Positions 1 through 8,054 of a stretch of DNA of 54,576 bases are shown piece by piece; position 1 is the first letter of the stretch; each line of letters opens with the position of its first letter. A program made the position numbers and the translations under genes. The notes under the pieces are model-generated. The model made no database searches. It was not told the DNA's origin and worked only from the letters and a program-made list of their open reading frames with translations. The stretch covers positions 1-54,576 of the forward strand of contig JAEZUE010000031.1 in the NCBI GenBank assembly GCA_023443455.1, given 5' to 3'. Source of the stretch: Verrucomicrobiota bacterium (GTDB taxonomy: Bacteria; Verrucomicrobiota; Verrucomicrobiia; Opitutales; Opitutaceae).

Positions 1-1874
1 ACTCGCTCTTCATCACCCGCGCCACGCTCGAGGACGGCATCCTCGGCGTGACCTGCAACCCCAACTACGACTTCGACGGCAAGGACCTCACCGGCTGCAA
101 CCGCACCTGGATGGCCCTCACCGGCACGCCGCTCGCCGGCTACGAGACGACCCGCGAGCGTTTCTGCGGCACCTACGGCGGCTACGCGGCGCCGGACGTG
201 GTCGTGGCGGGCAAGTGCTCGAACTTCCTCGCCGAGGGCGACAACGTCGTCGGTGGTCTCCAGGGCGATGTGACGCTGGCCCCCGGCGAGAGCCGCGAGA
301 TCATCGTCATGCTCGGCCTCGGCACCGTGGGCAGCCACGGCAAGGCGACCGTCGCCGAGTTCGGCAACAGCGCGCGTTGCGAGGAGGAGTTCAAGAAACT
401 CGTCGCCGAAAAACACGCACCGCTGGCCAACCTCCAGGTCGAGACGCCGGACGCGGAGTTCAACTCCATGGTGAACGTATGGAACGCCTACAACGCGCTC
501 ATCACCTACGCGTGGTCGCGCTCGGCCTCGCTCGTCTACAACGGCGAGCGCGACGGCCTCGGCTTCCGCGACACCGTGCAGGATATGCTCGGCGCGATCC
601 CGCTGCTGAAGGACGGCGTGCAGCAGCGCCTCGAGCTCATGCTCACCGGCCAGCTCGCCAACGGCGGCGCGATCCCGGTGATCAAGCCGTTCTCGCACCA
701 GCCCGGGAAGGAGCCGCCGCCTCCGGATGAAGAATACCGCTCCGACGACTGCCTGTGGTTCTTCAATGCCATCCCGGCCTTCGTGGCCGAGATCGGCGAC
801 TTCGGTTTCTACAACAAGGTGTTGCCGTACGCCGACCAGGGCGAGGCGACCGTGTTCGGCCACCTGCGCCGCGCCCTCGAGTTCAACCTCGAGCGCACCG
901 GCCGCAACGGCCTGCCCTGCGGCCTCGCCGCCGACTGGAACGACTGCATCCGCCTCGGCTACAAGGGCGAGTCGGTCTTCGTGGCGTTCCAGGTCCGCCT
1001 CGGCCTCGACGTGTATGCGGGCATCGCGGACAAACTCGGCAAGCCCGAGGAGGCCGCGTGGGCCCGCGCCGAGTTGGCCAAGCTCGACGCCAAGATCCAG
1101 GCCGTGTGCTGGGATGGCGAGTGGTTCATCTGGGCCATCGGCCAGGACGGCACCATCTACGGCACGAAGGACTTCGCCGAGGGGCAGGTCTATATGAATA
1201 CGCAGGTGTGGGCGGTCATGTCCGGCGCCGCCACCCCCGCGCAGGCCACGCAGGCGCTCAAGACCATGAAGGAGCGCTGCGCCACGCCGTACGGTGTCGC
1301 GCTCTGCGATCCGCCGTTCATCAAGGCCGATCCGGAGATCATGAAGGCCACGCTGTTCAACGCGGGCATCAAGGAGAACGCCGGCATCTTCTCGCACACC
1401 CAGAGCTGGGGCGTGATCGCGGAGATCATGCAGGGCAACGGCGACCAGGCGTGGGAGTACTACCGCGCGTTCATGCCGGCCGCCTACAACGACCGCGCGG
1501 AGATCCGCCAGGTCGAGCCCTACGTGCACTGCCAGACGACGTTCTCGAAGTACAACGTCAACCTCGGCGCCTCGCGCGTGCCGTGGCTGTCCGGCACCGC
1601 CTCGTGGGCCTACTACTCGGCCACGCACTGGGTGCTCGGCGTGCGGCCGGAAATCGAGGGCCTGCGCATCGCGCCGTGTATCCCGAAGAGCTGGCCGGGC
1701 TTCAAGATGACCCGCAACTTCCGCGGCAAGAAGATCAAGATCGAGGTGCAGAACCCGAACGGCGTGAACTGCGGAATCAAGTCGCTCACCGTCAACGGCG
1801 TCGCCGTCGAGGGCGAGGTCGTGCCGTCCGCACTGCTCAAGCACAACGCCAAGGTTGTCGCCGTGCTCGGCTGA
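1..1874 (+). CDS. GH94 cellobiose/chitobiose-type phosphorylase, 5' end cut by window edge
   Basis: The reading frame is open from base 3, so the N-terminal beta-sandwich domain lies outside the window and about 623 residues are present. GH94 enzymes phosphorolyse beta-linked disaccharides to a sugar 1-phosphate plus a free sugar, saving ATP. The visible part holds the (alpha/alpha)6 barrel. The motif DWNDC (codons around 933-947) carries the family's general acid Asp. The stretches VYNGERDGLGFRDTVQD and HTQSWGVIAE are typical of the family. The C-terminal jelly roll (GLRIAPCIPKSW) ends at the TGA at 1872. There is no signal peptide evidence because the start is missing. Whether the substrate is cellobiose, chitobiose or a longer dextrin cannot be decided from motifs. 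A decayed copy of its 3' end lies near 6402. Confidence 0.93.
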   Translation, partial: SLFITRATLEDGILGVTCNPNYDFDGKDLTGCNRTWMALTGTPLAGYETTRERFCGTYGGYAAPDVVVAGKCSNFLAEGDNVVGGLQGDVTLAPGESREIIVMLGLGTVGSHGKATVAEFGNSARCEEEFKKLVAEKHAPLANLQVETPDAEFNSMVNVWNAYNALITYAWSRSASLVYNGERDGLGFRDTVQDMLGAIPLLKDGVQQRLELMLTGQLANGGAIPVIKPFSHQPGKEPPPPDEEYRSDDCLWFFNAIPAFVAEIGDFGFYNKVLPYADQGEATVFGHLRRALEFNLERTGRNGLPCGLAADWNDCIRLGYKGESVFVAFQVRLGLDVYAGIADKLGKPEEAAWARAELAKLDAKIQAVCWDGEWFIWAIGQDGTIYGTKDFAEGQVYMNTQVWAVMSGAATPAQATQALKTMKERCATPYGVALCDPPFIKADPEIMKATLFNAGIKENAGIFSHTQSWGVIAEIMQGNGDQAWEYYRAFMPAAYNDRAEIRQVEPYVHCQTTFSKYNVNLGASRVPWLSGTASWAYYSATHWVLGVRPEIEGLRIAPCIPKSWPGFKMTRNFRGKKIKIEVQNPNGVNCGIKSLTVNGVAVEGEVVPSALLKHNAKVVAVLG

Positions 1875-1931
1875 GGTTGCGCTCTGCGCAACCTGAGGCC
1901 GGCGGTGCTGTCGCCGCCGGCCGGGGCCAAC

Positions 1932-1987
1932 GTAGGGGCGTCGCTTGCGACGCCCTTTCAGCGTAGCTGGATCGCGCAGCGATTCAG
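1932..1987 (+). repeat. Two adjacent GTAG-hairpin (REP-like) elements
   Basis: GTAG at 1932 is followed by GGGCGTCGC-TT-GCGACGCCC, a perfect 9-bp stem. GTAG at 1963 is followed by CTGG and the stem ATCGC-GCA-GCGAT, then TCAG. The two differ in stem sequence but share the tetranucleotide-plus-hairpin layout. They lie just downstream of the GH94 stop. Confidence 0.7.
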
Positions 1988-2023
1988 CCTTCTGCCATCC
2001 GTCGTGGAGGGGCGGGCGGTGGG

Positions 2024-2735
2024 CGGGGGATCGCGGCCTGAAGGCGCGCGCCACGGCGAGGGAGCGAACGGGTGTGTGGGGGCGCCCGTGGCGCGGTGCT
2101 TCAGCCCGCGAATCTGTGCTTTGGAAAAGAGGACACTCGGATGGTGAACCACTCTGCCGTACGGCAGAGCGCACTGTTGCCCACTGATCCCAGAAACGGC
2201 AGTTCGGACAGGTCACAGAGGCAGAGGAGAGCCGCAAGGAGGACACGGAGAGATGTTTGGCAACATAACGCCGCGAGTTGATACACTCACCCCAGAGGTG
2301 AACCGCGCGAAGAACCCCATTTTTTCTCCGAACTCTCTGTGCTCTCGTGCCTTGCCTCTGAGCCCTCTGTGTCCAACTGTTGAATTTTGGCTGATCGGCA
2401 CTGATGCCGGAAACGGTAGGACACGAAGAGCGGAGATGAGAATGTGGAAAGTGGGAAGCCGATCCGAACGGAGTGGCGGAGGGGAGGCTGGCGAATCTGG
2501 AACTCACGGACTCAGGAACGGAGGGGGAAGGCCGTGGCGCGGTGCTTCAGCCCGCGAATCTGTGCTTTGGATGCACGGACACTCGGATGGTGAACCACTG
2601 ATGCACACTGATGGACACTGATGTCAGAAACGGCAGGGCACGAAGAGCGGAGGTGATAATGTGGAAAGCGGGAAGCCGATCCGAACGGAGTGGCGGAGGG
2701 GAGGGTTGTTGCCCGGGCTGCGCCGTAGCTGGGCG
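2024..2735. repeat. Composite dispersed repeat, several broken copies
   Basis: This 1875-2894 gap has no credible gene. It contains an inverted pair of GTGG-type hairpins (2032-2056 and 2086-2110), and a lone right arm recurs at 2532-2556. After the right arm comes a shared tail containing AATCTGTGCTTTGGA and CTCGGATGGTGAACCACT. Further in are a CTCTGCCG-TA-CGGCAGAG hairpin near 2153, a CACAGAGG-rich stretch (2199-2250 and 2320-2370), and the segment GCCGATCCGAACGGAGTGG near 2460 and 2685. The same composite recurs at 6482-6770, and part of it is inverted at 22200-22395. Confidence 0.75.
2596..2623. repeat. 10-bp tandem repeat with CACTGATG core, three units
   Basis: CACTGATG occurs three times at exact 10-bp spacing (2596, 2606, 2616). 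The same element is degenerate at 6619-6646 and inverted (ATCAGTG with 10-bp period) at 24973-25000. Confidence 0.7.
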
Positions 2736-2759
2736 GCTCTGCTGGCCAGCAGCGCTCAG
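2725..2759 (+). repeat. GTAG-hairpin element
   Basis: GTAGCTGGG leads into a stem that includes CTGCTGG-CCAGCAG and ends in CTCAG. It shares the GTAGCTGG...CAG frame with the elements at 1963, 6293 and 6748, each with a different stem. Confidence 0.6.
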
Positions 2760-2894
2760 GACTGCGGAATGAATCTGTAGCGCACGGACTCAGGACCGGC
2801 GATCTGGTTGTGGCGCCGGATTTCCGGCCGGCGAGTTCCTGAGCGCCCCGGTCAACCCGCTTGCTCCCGGATTGGGGAAAGGTAACGTGCCGCC

Positions 2895-3098
2895 ATGAGC
2901 ATCGCGGAGATCATGCAACTGCCCAGGAGTGAGAGGCTTTCCGTCATGGAGCAGCTTTGGGACTCGCTGTGCCGAGATGCGCAGGAGTTGGAGTCTCCTG
3001 CTTGGCATCAGAAGGTGCTCGCAGCCCGCAAGGCGAAGATGGACTCGCCCGAGGCGCGTTTTCTCACCCTCGAGGAACTCGGCAAACGGTTTTCGTGA
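2895..3098 (+). CDS. Addiction-module antitoxin, small helical family
   Basis: This 67-residue protein has the layout of the short 'addiction module' antitoxins: an N-terminal helix with ERLSVMEQLWDSL and a C-terminal SPAWHQKVLAARKAKM...EARFLTLEELGKRF segment. Such proteins neutralise the ParE/RelE toxin encoded next to them and usually autorepress the pair. The stop TGA (3096-3098) overlaps the toxin's ATG by one base, which indicates translational coupling. The sequence GGGGAAAGGTAACG upstream supplies a modest ribosome binding site. Confidence 0.85.
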   Translation: MSIAEIMQLPRSERLSVMEQLWDSLCRDAQELESPAWHQKVLAARKAKMDSPEARFLTLEELGKRFS

Positions 3099-3409
3099 TG
3101 CGGGCGCGCGAGGTGGTGGTTTTGGAGGAGGCGGCCGAGGACCTCGCAGCCGGTGTTGTGTTCTACGACGCGCAGGAGCCGGGAATCGGGCAGTATTTCA
3201 TCGCGAGTCTGGTCGCCGATCTGTCTTCGCTGCGGCTGCATGCCGGCATCCATTGTGTTCGGTTCGGCTTCCACCGGATGCTCGCGAGCCGCTTCCCGTT
3301 TGCGGTATACTACGATGTGGCTGGTGGACTCGCGCGCGTTGCGGCGGTTTTGGACATGCGGCGGGATCCGGCGTGGATTCGGAAGGAGCTTGGGGAACGC
3401 GGCGTCTGA
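3098..3409 (+). CDS. ParE/RelE-family toxin
   Basis: This 103-residue protein starts at the ATG that overlaps the antitoxin stop. An upstream in-frame Met at 2957 lies inside the antitoxin gene and is rejected. The order of elements follows the ParE/RelE fold: two N-terminal helices (VLEEAAEDLAAGVVFYDAQEPGIGQYF), then strands with HCVRFGFHRMLASRFPFAVYYDV and VAAVLDMRRDPAWIRKEL. This family either poisons gyrase (ParE) or cuts ribosome-bound mRNA (RelE). The DMRRDP ending is more common in ParE-like members, but the target is not decidable here. Confidence 0.85.
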   Translation: MRAREVVVLEEAAEDLAAGVVFYDAQEPGIGQYFIASLVADLSSLRLHAGIHCVRFGFHRMLASRFPFAVYYDVAGGLARVAAVLDMRRDPAWIRKELGERGV

Positions 3410-3446
3410 CCACGAGCATGTGATTCCCGTGCTTGGTCCGGCTGCT

Positions 3447-3944
3447 TTACATGCCCATTGCTTTCGCGACGTGGTGCTTGAGGCTGTTGGCGAGAAAGCT
3501 TGTGAAGTTCATGTCCAACTGAGGGGAAGGTGGCTCGCATGCGTAGCGCCAGTCCTCGAATACTTTCTCGTGCGCAGCTAAAAGTTCCTGGAATGAGGCC
3601 GTTGCTCCGAATACCCCTGCGTGGAACTTTTCAGGGGTGGACGAGTATTCTTCGGCCAGCCTCTCCTTGAGCTCGCTGCAAACGGAATTGTCCAGCAAGA
3701 CTCGGAGATTGTGGGTCCTGGGGACGCTTTCGCCCTTCAGGATAATGTAGGCTTTCAAGAGCAGTTCGATGCCGAAGCCGTGGCAGGTCCCGACGATCAC
3801 GCCTTCGAAATTGTGAAAGGCGACCGGGTTAGCGGCTGAATTGGCCTGTGCGTGCTTGGTTGCCACCTCGCCGGCTATAATGAAGTACATCGCCTGTGCA
3901 TAGAACTGACGTGGGTCTAGCGGGGGCTTCTGCTGGCTTGTCAT
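3447..3944 (-). CDS. HEPN-like hypothetical protein
   Basis: This 165-residue protein is mainly helical. The segment GIELLLKAYIILKGE...RTHNLRVLLDN is characteristic of HEPN-type four-helix proteins, where a helix containing E-L-x-L-K-A-Y is followed by a HNL-containing turn. I do not see a clear R-x4-6-H RNase motif, so an active nuclease is not supported. It faces the toxin at 3098-3409 convergently and sits among toxin-antitoxin genes, which suggests but does not prove a related role. Codon use looks ordinary for the window although the GC content is lower than its neighbours. The start is the ATG at 3944. Confidence 0.55.
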   Translation of the reverse strand: MTSQQKPPLDPRQFYAQAMYFIIAGEVATKHAQANSAANPVAFHNFEGVIVGTCHGFGIELLLKAYIILKGESVPRTHNLRVLLDNSVCSELKERLAEEYSSTPEKFHAGVFGATASFQELLAAHEKVFEDWRYACEPPSPQLDMNFTSFLANSLKHHVAKAMGM

Positions 3945-4262
3945 GGAATAGGGGTATGTTCGCGAGTTGGCTGAGTATTTCGGCCCAGCAGATGTATCGG
4001 ATCGAGTGGCTGTATTGCCATAACGAACTCGCCCGCTTGGGCCGGTAGTAGCGTGGGCCGAGGTACGAGTCGTAGGGAAGGTTCAATCGTCATCGCGCTC
4101 GAGGGGTAAGAATAACCCCGCCCGGGCCTTGCGGCGTGTCGGGCAGGGAGCAGATAGAAGGGACGCCGTCGAAAATCGGCCGATCCGTGGTCGGGGCAAT
4201 CGCATCGTGGGGCGCACCGCCGGCACTGGACGCTGCGATGTGGGTTCGGTGCGGTGCGAAAT
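3945..4262. other. Gap without a supported gene
   Basis: A minus-strand frame of 85 codons (4086-3829) crosses this gap. Its first 50 residues are not low-complexity, but it runs into the HEPN-like gene in another frame and matches nothing I know. The rest (4090-4262) shows no repeat module and no clear promoter. Confidence 0.4.
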
Positions 4263-4580
4263 CTACCGCTCGAACACCGTAATCCCCACGCGTGTGATGT
4301 GAGCGGCGACCTCGGGGTCGAGCGCCTTGTCGTGGACGATCAGGCTGAACTTGTAGGGCAGCAGCAGGTCGTCGAGGGCGTCATAAATGCGGCCGACGAC
4401 GCGCCAGTCGAGGGCCGGTCCTTCCAACGAGAGATCGATGTCGGAGCCGGGCTTGTACGTTCCCTTCGCGCGCGAACCGAAGAGCACGGCGCGCTCCACT
4501 TCCGGAAAACGCTCCAGCACGGTGCACACCTTGGCGAGCGTCTCGGCGGACAAACCGTGGTTGGCGATAGCGGTTTTCAT
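4263..4580 (-). CDS. MNT-type nucleotidyltransferase (minimal NTase)
   Basis: This 105-residue protein carries the nucleotidyltransferase signature GSRAKGTYKPGSDIDL, with the GS and D-x-D metal ligands intact. The C-terminal half is short, as in MNT proteins that pair with a HEPN partner. MNT antitoxins can AMPylate their HEPN toxin. The start ATG at 4580 overlaps a preceding in-frame TGA at 4577-4579 (ATGA), so it appears translationally coupled to a frame upstream. Longer upstream in-frame starts run through the antitoxin gene and are rejected. No full-length HEPN partner adjoins it directly; the HEPN-like gene lies 320 bp downstream. Confidence 0.8.
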   Translation of the reverse strand: MKTAIANHGLSAETLAKVCTVLERFPEVERAVLFGSRAKGTYKPGSDIDLSLEGPALDWRVVGRIYDALDDLLLPYKFSLIVHDKALDPEVAAHITRVGITVFER

Positions 4581-4656
4581 GACTCCTGCTGGGCGAGGGT
4601 GGTGAACCTGGCCTGGAACGCGGCGAACTCCTGCACGAAACTCGAAACGGTCCCAA

Positions 4657-4947
4657 TCAGGCCACCGCTTCGAGGACGGCTTTCGGGTGTTTGGCGGCGA
4701 TGCGCAGCAGGACGCGGGCGGCGCCGGTGGGTTGGCGGCGGCCTTGTTCCCAGTTGCGGAGCGTGGCGGTGCTGATGCCGAAGGCGTTGGCAAACTCGGT
4801 CTGGCTGAGCTTGAGCCGGGTGCGGATGGCGACCACCGAGTCCGGATCGATCACGTCGATCCGCGCGGCCGCCTTGTGGTCGCCGCGTAGGTAGGCCCCG
4901 GCTTCGCGGATGCCTTCGATCAGATGGTTGAAATCGGTCTTGTTCAT
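4657..4947 (-). CDS. HigA-like XRE-family antitoxin
   Basis: This 96-residue protein has a C-terminal helix-turn-helix (residues about 40-75: IRTRLKLSQTEFANAFGIST followed by ATLRNWEQGRRQPTG) typical of HigA/MqsA-type antitoxins. The N-terminal portion would bind the toxin. It starts at 4947, overlapping the toxin gene's end by 4 bp, so the toxin is translated first, the order usual for higBA-type pairs. Autorepression through the HTH is expected from the family. Confidence 0.87.
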   Translation of the reverse strand: MNKTDFNHLIEGIREAGAYLRGDHKAAARIDVIDPDSVVAIRTRLKLSQTEFANAFGISTATLRNWEQGRRQPTGAARVLLRIAAKHPKAVLEAVA

Positions 4948-5279
4948 GGGAGCTCGGACTGGACGAGAGTGGCAAGGATACGGAGTTGGTCGCGGTCGAG
5001 GTCTTCCTGCTGGTTCTTGGCGTAGGCGACGATGAGGAGAATGACACTGTTCGCGACGATGTGGTAGTAGATGACCCGGGCGCCGCCGCGTTTGCCGCGG
5101 CCTTTGGCTGGACGCCGCAACTTGCGCAGACCGCGCCCGCCCGGAATCAGATCCCCCGCGTCGGGTTGGGCGACGAGTTGGATCTCCAGCTCGAGAATCT
5201 CGCTTTCGGACAGGAGCCCGGCCGCGGTCTTCTCGAACGTGTGCAGGCGCACGAATTCCACAAGGAGAGACTGCGCCAT
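4944..5279 (-). CDS. HigB/RelE-type toxin
   Basis: This 111-residue protein shows the RelE/HigB-like core: an N-terminal helix ending in SESEILELEIQLVAQPDAGDLIPG, then the basic strand GLRKLRRPAKGRGKRGGARVIYYHIVANSVILLIVAYAKN and QQEDLDRDQLRIL. The GGARVIYYH and YAKN motifs are typical of toxins paired with XRE antitoxins. The family degrades translated mRNA. It lies first in the operon, with a 4-bp overlap with the antitoxin gene. Confidence 0.87.
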   Translation of the reverse strand: MAQSLLVEFVRLHTFEKTAAGLLSESEILELEIQLVAQPDAGDLIPGGRGLRKLRRPAKGRGKRGGARVIYYHIVANSVILLIVAYAKNQQEDLDRDQLRILATLVQSELP

Positions 5280-5322
5280 TGGCGCAGTGCGTCAAGCGTG
5301 GCATTGGGGCCCGCCCGCCGCC

Positions 5323-6231
5323 TCAGTGCAGCAGATACTCCCCGTCGATTCGCGCCACGGCTCGACCTCCGATCCAGAGCTGCCCGGAAGGTTCGGCGCG
5401 GAGGGAGACGAGGTTCGGGTTCGTGTGGTCGGGGCCTTGTTCGATCAGAAGGTGCTCGTCGGTCCAACGGCGGGTGCGGCGGAGCCAGTGGCCGAGCGCG
5501 GCGTTGCCCGAGCCTGTCGCCAAATCTTCGAGATAACCGAAGACCGGCGGAAACACGCGGGTGCGTAGCGTGCGCTCTGGGCGGTGGGTCTCGCGCGAGA
5601 AGAGCACGACCGCCGCGAGGCCCTTCGCCTCCACCATCGACCGAAGCGTCCGGTAGTCCGGTGTGCAGCCGAGGATGGCATCGAGGCTGCGCAGTGGGAC
5701 GAGCAGGCACTTCTGCCCGCACTCGGCGATGGGCAGGTGCTCGACCCGTTCGTCGAGTTCGCTTCGATCGATCTGTTCCGGCGGGAGCCCGAGCGCACGG
5801 GCGGCCTCGTCCACCGTGACGCGGATATCCGGGAACGCCGGCTCCGGCGCGGCGATGTAGACACAGTCCTCGGCGCCGATCCGGTTCTGCGCGGTCAGCG
5901 AACCGCGCTGCGTTTCCAAGCGTAGTTCGGGCCTGCCGCGAAAGGATTCGACGTTGGAGAGCAGATGGTAGGCGGCCGCCACAGTCGCGTGTCCACAAAA
6001 CGGAACCTCGCGCTCCTGGGAGAAATAGCGCACCGCGAGCGAGCCGTCGGCCAGTGGCGTCGCGAACGCCACCTCGGCGACGTAGCCGCAACCGGCGACC
6101 TCGGTGGCGAGACGTTGCATCGCGGCCTCGTCGATCTGTTGGTCCGGGGCGAGCAGAACGAGTCCGGCCGGGTTGCCGGCCGACGAACCTTCGGTGAAGG
6201 CGTCGAGTTTCCAGAAACGGTAACGTTGCAT
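5323..6231 (-). CDS. PhzF-family isomerase/epimerase-like protein
   Basis: This 302-residue protein is of normal PhzF length, with the duplicated diaminopimelate-epimerase-like fold. Visible landmarks are FTEGSSAGNPAGLVLL near the N-terminus, YVAEVAFATP (with the family's catalytic Glu), EVPFCGHATVAAAYHLL, and near the C-terminus LEDLATGSGNAALGHWL. The start MQRYRFWKLDAF at 6231 matches the family N-terminus; the longer upstream reading is rejected. The physiological substrate of most PhzF paralogues is unknown, and there is no phenazine cluster here. A second PhzF lies at 51015-51794. Confidence 0.9.
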   Translation of the reverse strand: MQRYRFWKLDAFTEGSSAGNPAGLVLLAPDQQIDEAAMQRLATEVAGCGYVAEVAFATPLADGSLAVRYFSQEREVPFCGHATVAAAYHLLSNVESFRGRPELRLETQRGSLTAQNRIGAEDCVYIAAPEPAFPDIRVTVDEAARALGLPPEQIDRSELDERVEHLPIAECGQKCLLVPLRSLDAILGCTPDYRTLRSMVEAKGLAAVVLFSRETHRPERTLRTRVFPPVFGYLEDLATGSGNAALGHWLRRTRRWTDEHLLIEQGPDHTNPNLVSLRAEPSGQLWIGGRAVARIDGEYLLH

Positions 6232-6292
6232 GGTCCCGATCCTCAACGGCACATGGCGCGATGCCAACCGCGATGCCTCTGGTATCCGGCAC

Positions 6293-6317
6293 GTAGCTGG
6301 GCGGCGCAGCCGCTCAG
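6293..6317 (+). repeat. GTAG-hairpin element
   Basis: GTAGCTGG is followed by GCGGC-GCA-GCCGC and CTCAG. The frame and the GCA loop match those of the element at 1963, but the stem bases differ on both sides. Confidence 0.65.
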
Positions 6318-6401
6318 ATCTTTGGGGCCTCGGTGATCGCATCGTGCCCTTTGGCGACAAGCTCACGCTGGTGCCGTTGCCCGCCCTGTGGGCGAAGGGG
6401 T

Positions 6402-6479
6402 GAGGGGCTGCGCATCGCCCCGTGCAGCCCGAAGGCGTGGTCGGGCTTCATGATGACGCGCACCTTCCGCGGCGAGCGG
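6402..6479 (+). pseudogene. Remnant of a GH94 phosphorylase 3' end
   Basis: The translation EGLRIAPCSPKAWSGFMMTR followed by TFRGER aligns without gaps to EGLRIAPCIPKSWPGFKMTR and NFRGKK of the GH94 gene at 1657-1734. About 25 codons are recognisable. The match stops exactly where the composite repeat begins (near 6480). There is no matching upstream GH94 sequence, so this is a decayed fragment. Confidence 0.75.
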
Positions 6480-6481
6480 CG

Positions 6482-6790
6482 GGCCGGGGATCGCGGCCTG
6501 AAGGCGCGCGCCACGGCGGTGGAGCGAACGGGAGTGTGGGGCCGCAGGCGATGGCCGTGGCGCGGTGCTTCAGCCCGCGAATCTGTGCTTTGGATACACG
6601 GACACCCGGATGGTGAACCACTGATGCACACTAATAGGCACTGATGCCGGAAACGGCAGGCCACGGAGAGCGGAGGCGAGAACGTGGAAAGCGGGAAGCC
6701 GATCCGAACGGAGTGGCGGAGGATCGGGTTGTTGGCCGGGCTGCGCCGTAGCTGGGCGACCCAGTCGCTCTGCCCTTCGGAAAGATCTGG
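6482..6790. repeat. Composite dispersed repeat, third copy
   Basis: It carries the inverted GTGG-hairpin pair (6492-6516 and 6555-6579), the AATCTGTGCTTTGGA tail, degenerate CACTGATG units (6619-6646), GCCGATCCGAACGGAGTGG, and a GTAG hairpin at 6748-6770 with stem GCGAC-CCA-GTCGC. It repeats the order seen at 2024-2760. No gene is supported between 6480 and 6941. Confidence 0.75.
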
Positions 6791-6941
6791 AACTCACGGA
6801 CTCGGGAGTGGAGATCCGTCCCTAACGGCGGGCGCCGGGGGCGAAACGGTTGCGTGGCTCGAAGCTGTCGGCCGGTCTGGTGTCGCCACAAAATTAGGAC
6901 ACGCCGGTCCTGCGGCGCTGCGGGGAGTTCGGTGCGGCCGA

Positions 6942-8054
6942 TCACGCCTCGGCAGTGGCGGCAGGAGTCGCGGGCTTGGCGGGCGCCGCCGCGGCCGGAA
7001 GCAGCTGGTGGTGCCAGTGCCAGGTGTCGGGCCGGGCCCAGTCGCCGACGCTCAGCGTCAGCTCGATCACGTCGCCGAGGGCGAAAGTTTCGGAGGCCAC
7101 GCGGAGGGTGCGGAAACCCCAGTGCGGGGCACGGCCGGCGTCCAAGGGACTTGAGGACAGGGAGAGGTCGGCGTCGACCCGGGTGCGGAAGAAGACCACG
7201 AAGCCGTCGAGGCGACCGGCGTTCACGACGGTGCGGGTGACGCGGATCTCGCGGGGCAGGTCGGCCTCTTCGATCGTGTGCAGATCGAAGGTCAACGCCG
7301 GGGCGGGGCGACCGAGGAAGTGCTCGATGACGCCGAGGTCGCAGCTGGCGTGGCGGTAGTAGGGGTTGTCGCGCGGGCGGCTTCGGCCGAGGCTGGAGAA
7401 GTCGAAGCCGTGCACGTTCAGCTCCCAAATGAAGGGGACGCGACGGGAGTCCTGCACCTTGATCGGCTCGCAGAAGAAATCGAAGACGGCCGGCACGATC
7501 CGGCCGCCGGGTTTGAGCAGGCGTTCGCGCAGGTCGATGACGTTGGGCACCATCGCCTCGTCGAAGAGGAAGTCGCCCATCTGCTCGTGGAGGATGACGT
7601 CGACCCGTTCGCGCAGGTCGAACTCCTTGCTGTGGGTGTCGATGAATTCGACGTTCCTGATGCCGTTGCGGGCCGCGAGGCGGCGGGCGTGTTTGAGGAT
7701 GCTGGAGTGGTCGATCGCGTAGACGCGGGCCGCGCCGCGGCGGGAGGCGAAGGCGGCGAGGATTCCGGTGCCGGTGCCCAGGTCGATCACCCGGGCTCCG
7801 GGCCGCACCCGCCGGGCGATGGCGGCGTGGTAGAAATCCATGCGCGGTCGGTCGGCGAGCATTTTCTCCTGTTCGCCGAAGTGAGCGAAATAGTGGTGGT
7901 TGAACTCGCGGTAGCTCTCCTCGGCGCCGCGTTCGCGGTACAACCAGGCGGCCAATCCGGGCCGGGCATGAATCCAGTCCGCGCCCGCGTCCAGCCCGCG
8001 CCGCAAGGCCGAGAAGATGCCGACACTGAGACGTCGCAGACGAGGGAGGAGCAT
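6942..8054 (-). CDS. Class I protein arginine methyltransferase (PRMT)-like protein
   Basis: This protein of about 370 residues has the eukaryote-type PRMT layout. It has YFAHFGEQEKML upstream of the SAM site, motif I VIDLGTGTGILAAFA, and an acidic post-I site AIDHSS. It then has ILHEQMGDFLFDEAMV, which aligns with the PRMT double-E loop (both Glu present), and PHWGFRTL in the place of the THW loop. A C-terminal beta-barrel-like region follows. PRMTs methylate arginine side chains using SAM. The N-terminal 45 residues are basic. I chose the ATG at 8054; an in-frame ATG at 8198 would add 48 low-complexity residues. The Ala/Pro-rich tail is probably disordered. It could instead methylate a non-protein substrate. 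Confidence 0.8.
   Translation of the reverse strand: MLLPRLRRLSVGIFSALRRGLDAGADWIHARPGLAAWLYRERGAEESYREFNHHYFAHFGEQEKMLADRPRMDFYHAAIARRVRPGARVIDLGTGTGILAAFASRRGAARVYAIDHSSILKHARRLAARNGIRNVEFIDTHSKEFDLRERVDVILHEQMGDFLFDEAMVPNVIDLRERLLKPGGRIVPAVFDFFCEPIKVQDSRRVPFIWELNVHGFDFSSLGRSRPRDNPYYRHASCDLGVIEHFLGRPAPALTFDLHTIEEADLPREIRVTRTVVNAGRLDGFVVFFRTRVDADLSLSSSPLDAGRAPHWGFRTLRVASETFALGDVIELTLSVGDWARPDTWHWHHQLLPAAAAPAKPATPAATAEA

Noticed and set aside
2253..2621. 122-codon plus-strand frame in the first repeat region
   Set aside because: It spans CACAGAGG-type and composite repeats that recur elsewhere in other frames.
3829..4086. 85-codon minus-strand frame overlapping the HEPN-like gene start
   Set aside because: The first half looks non-repetitive, but there is no family match and it overlaps a better gene in another frame. 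It could be a relic.
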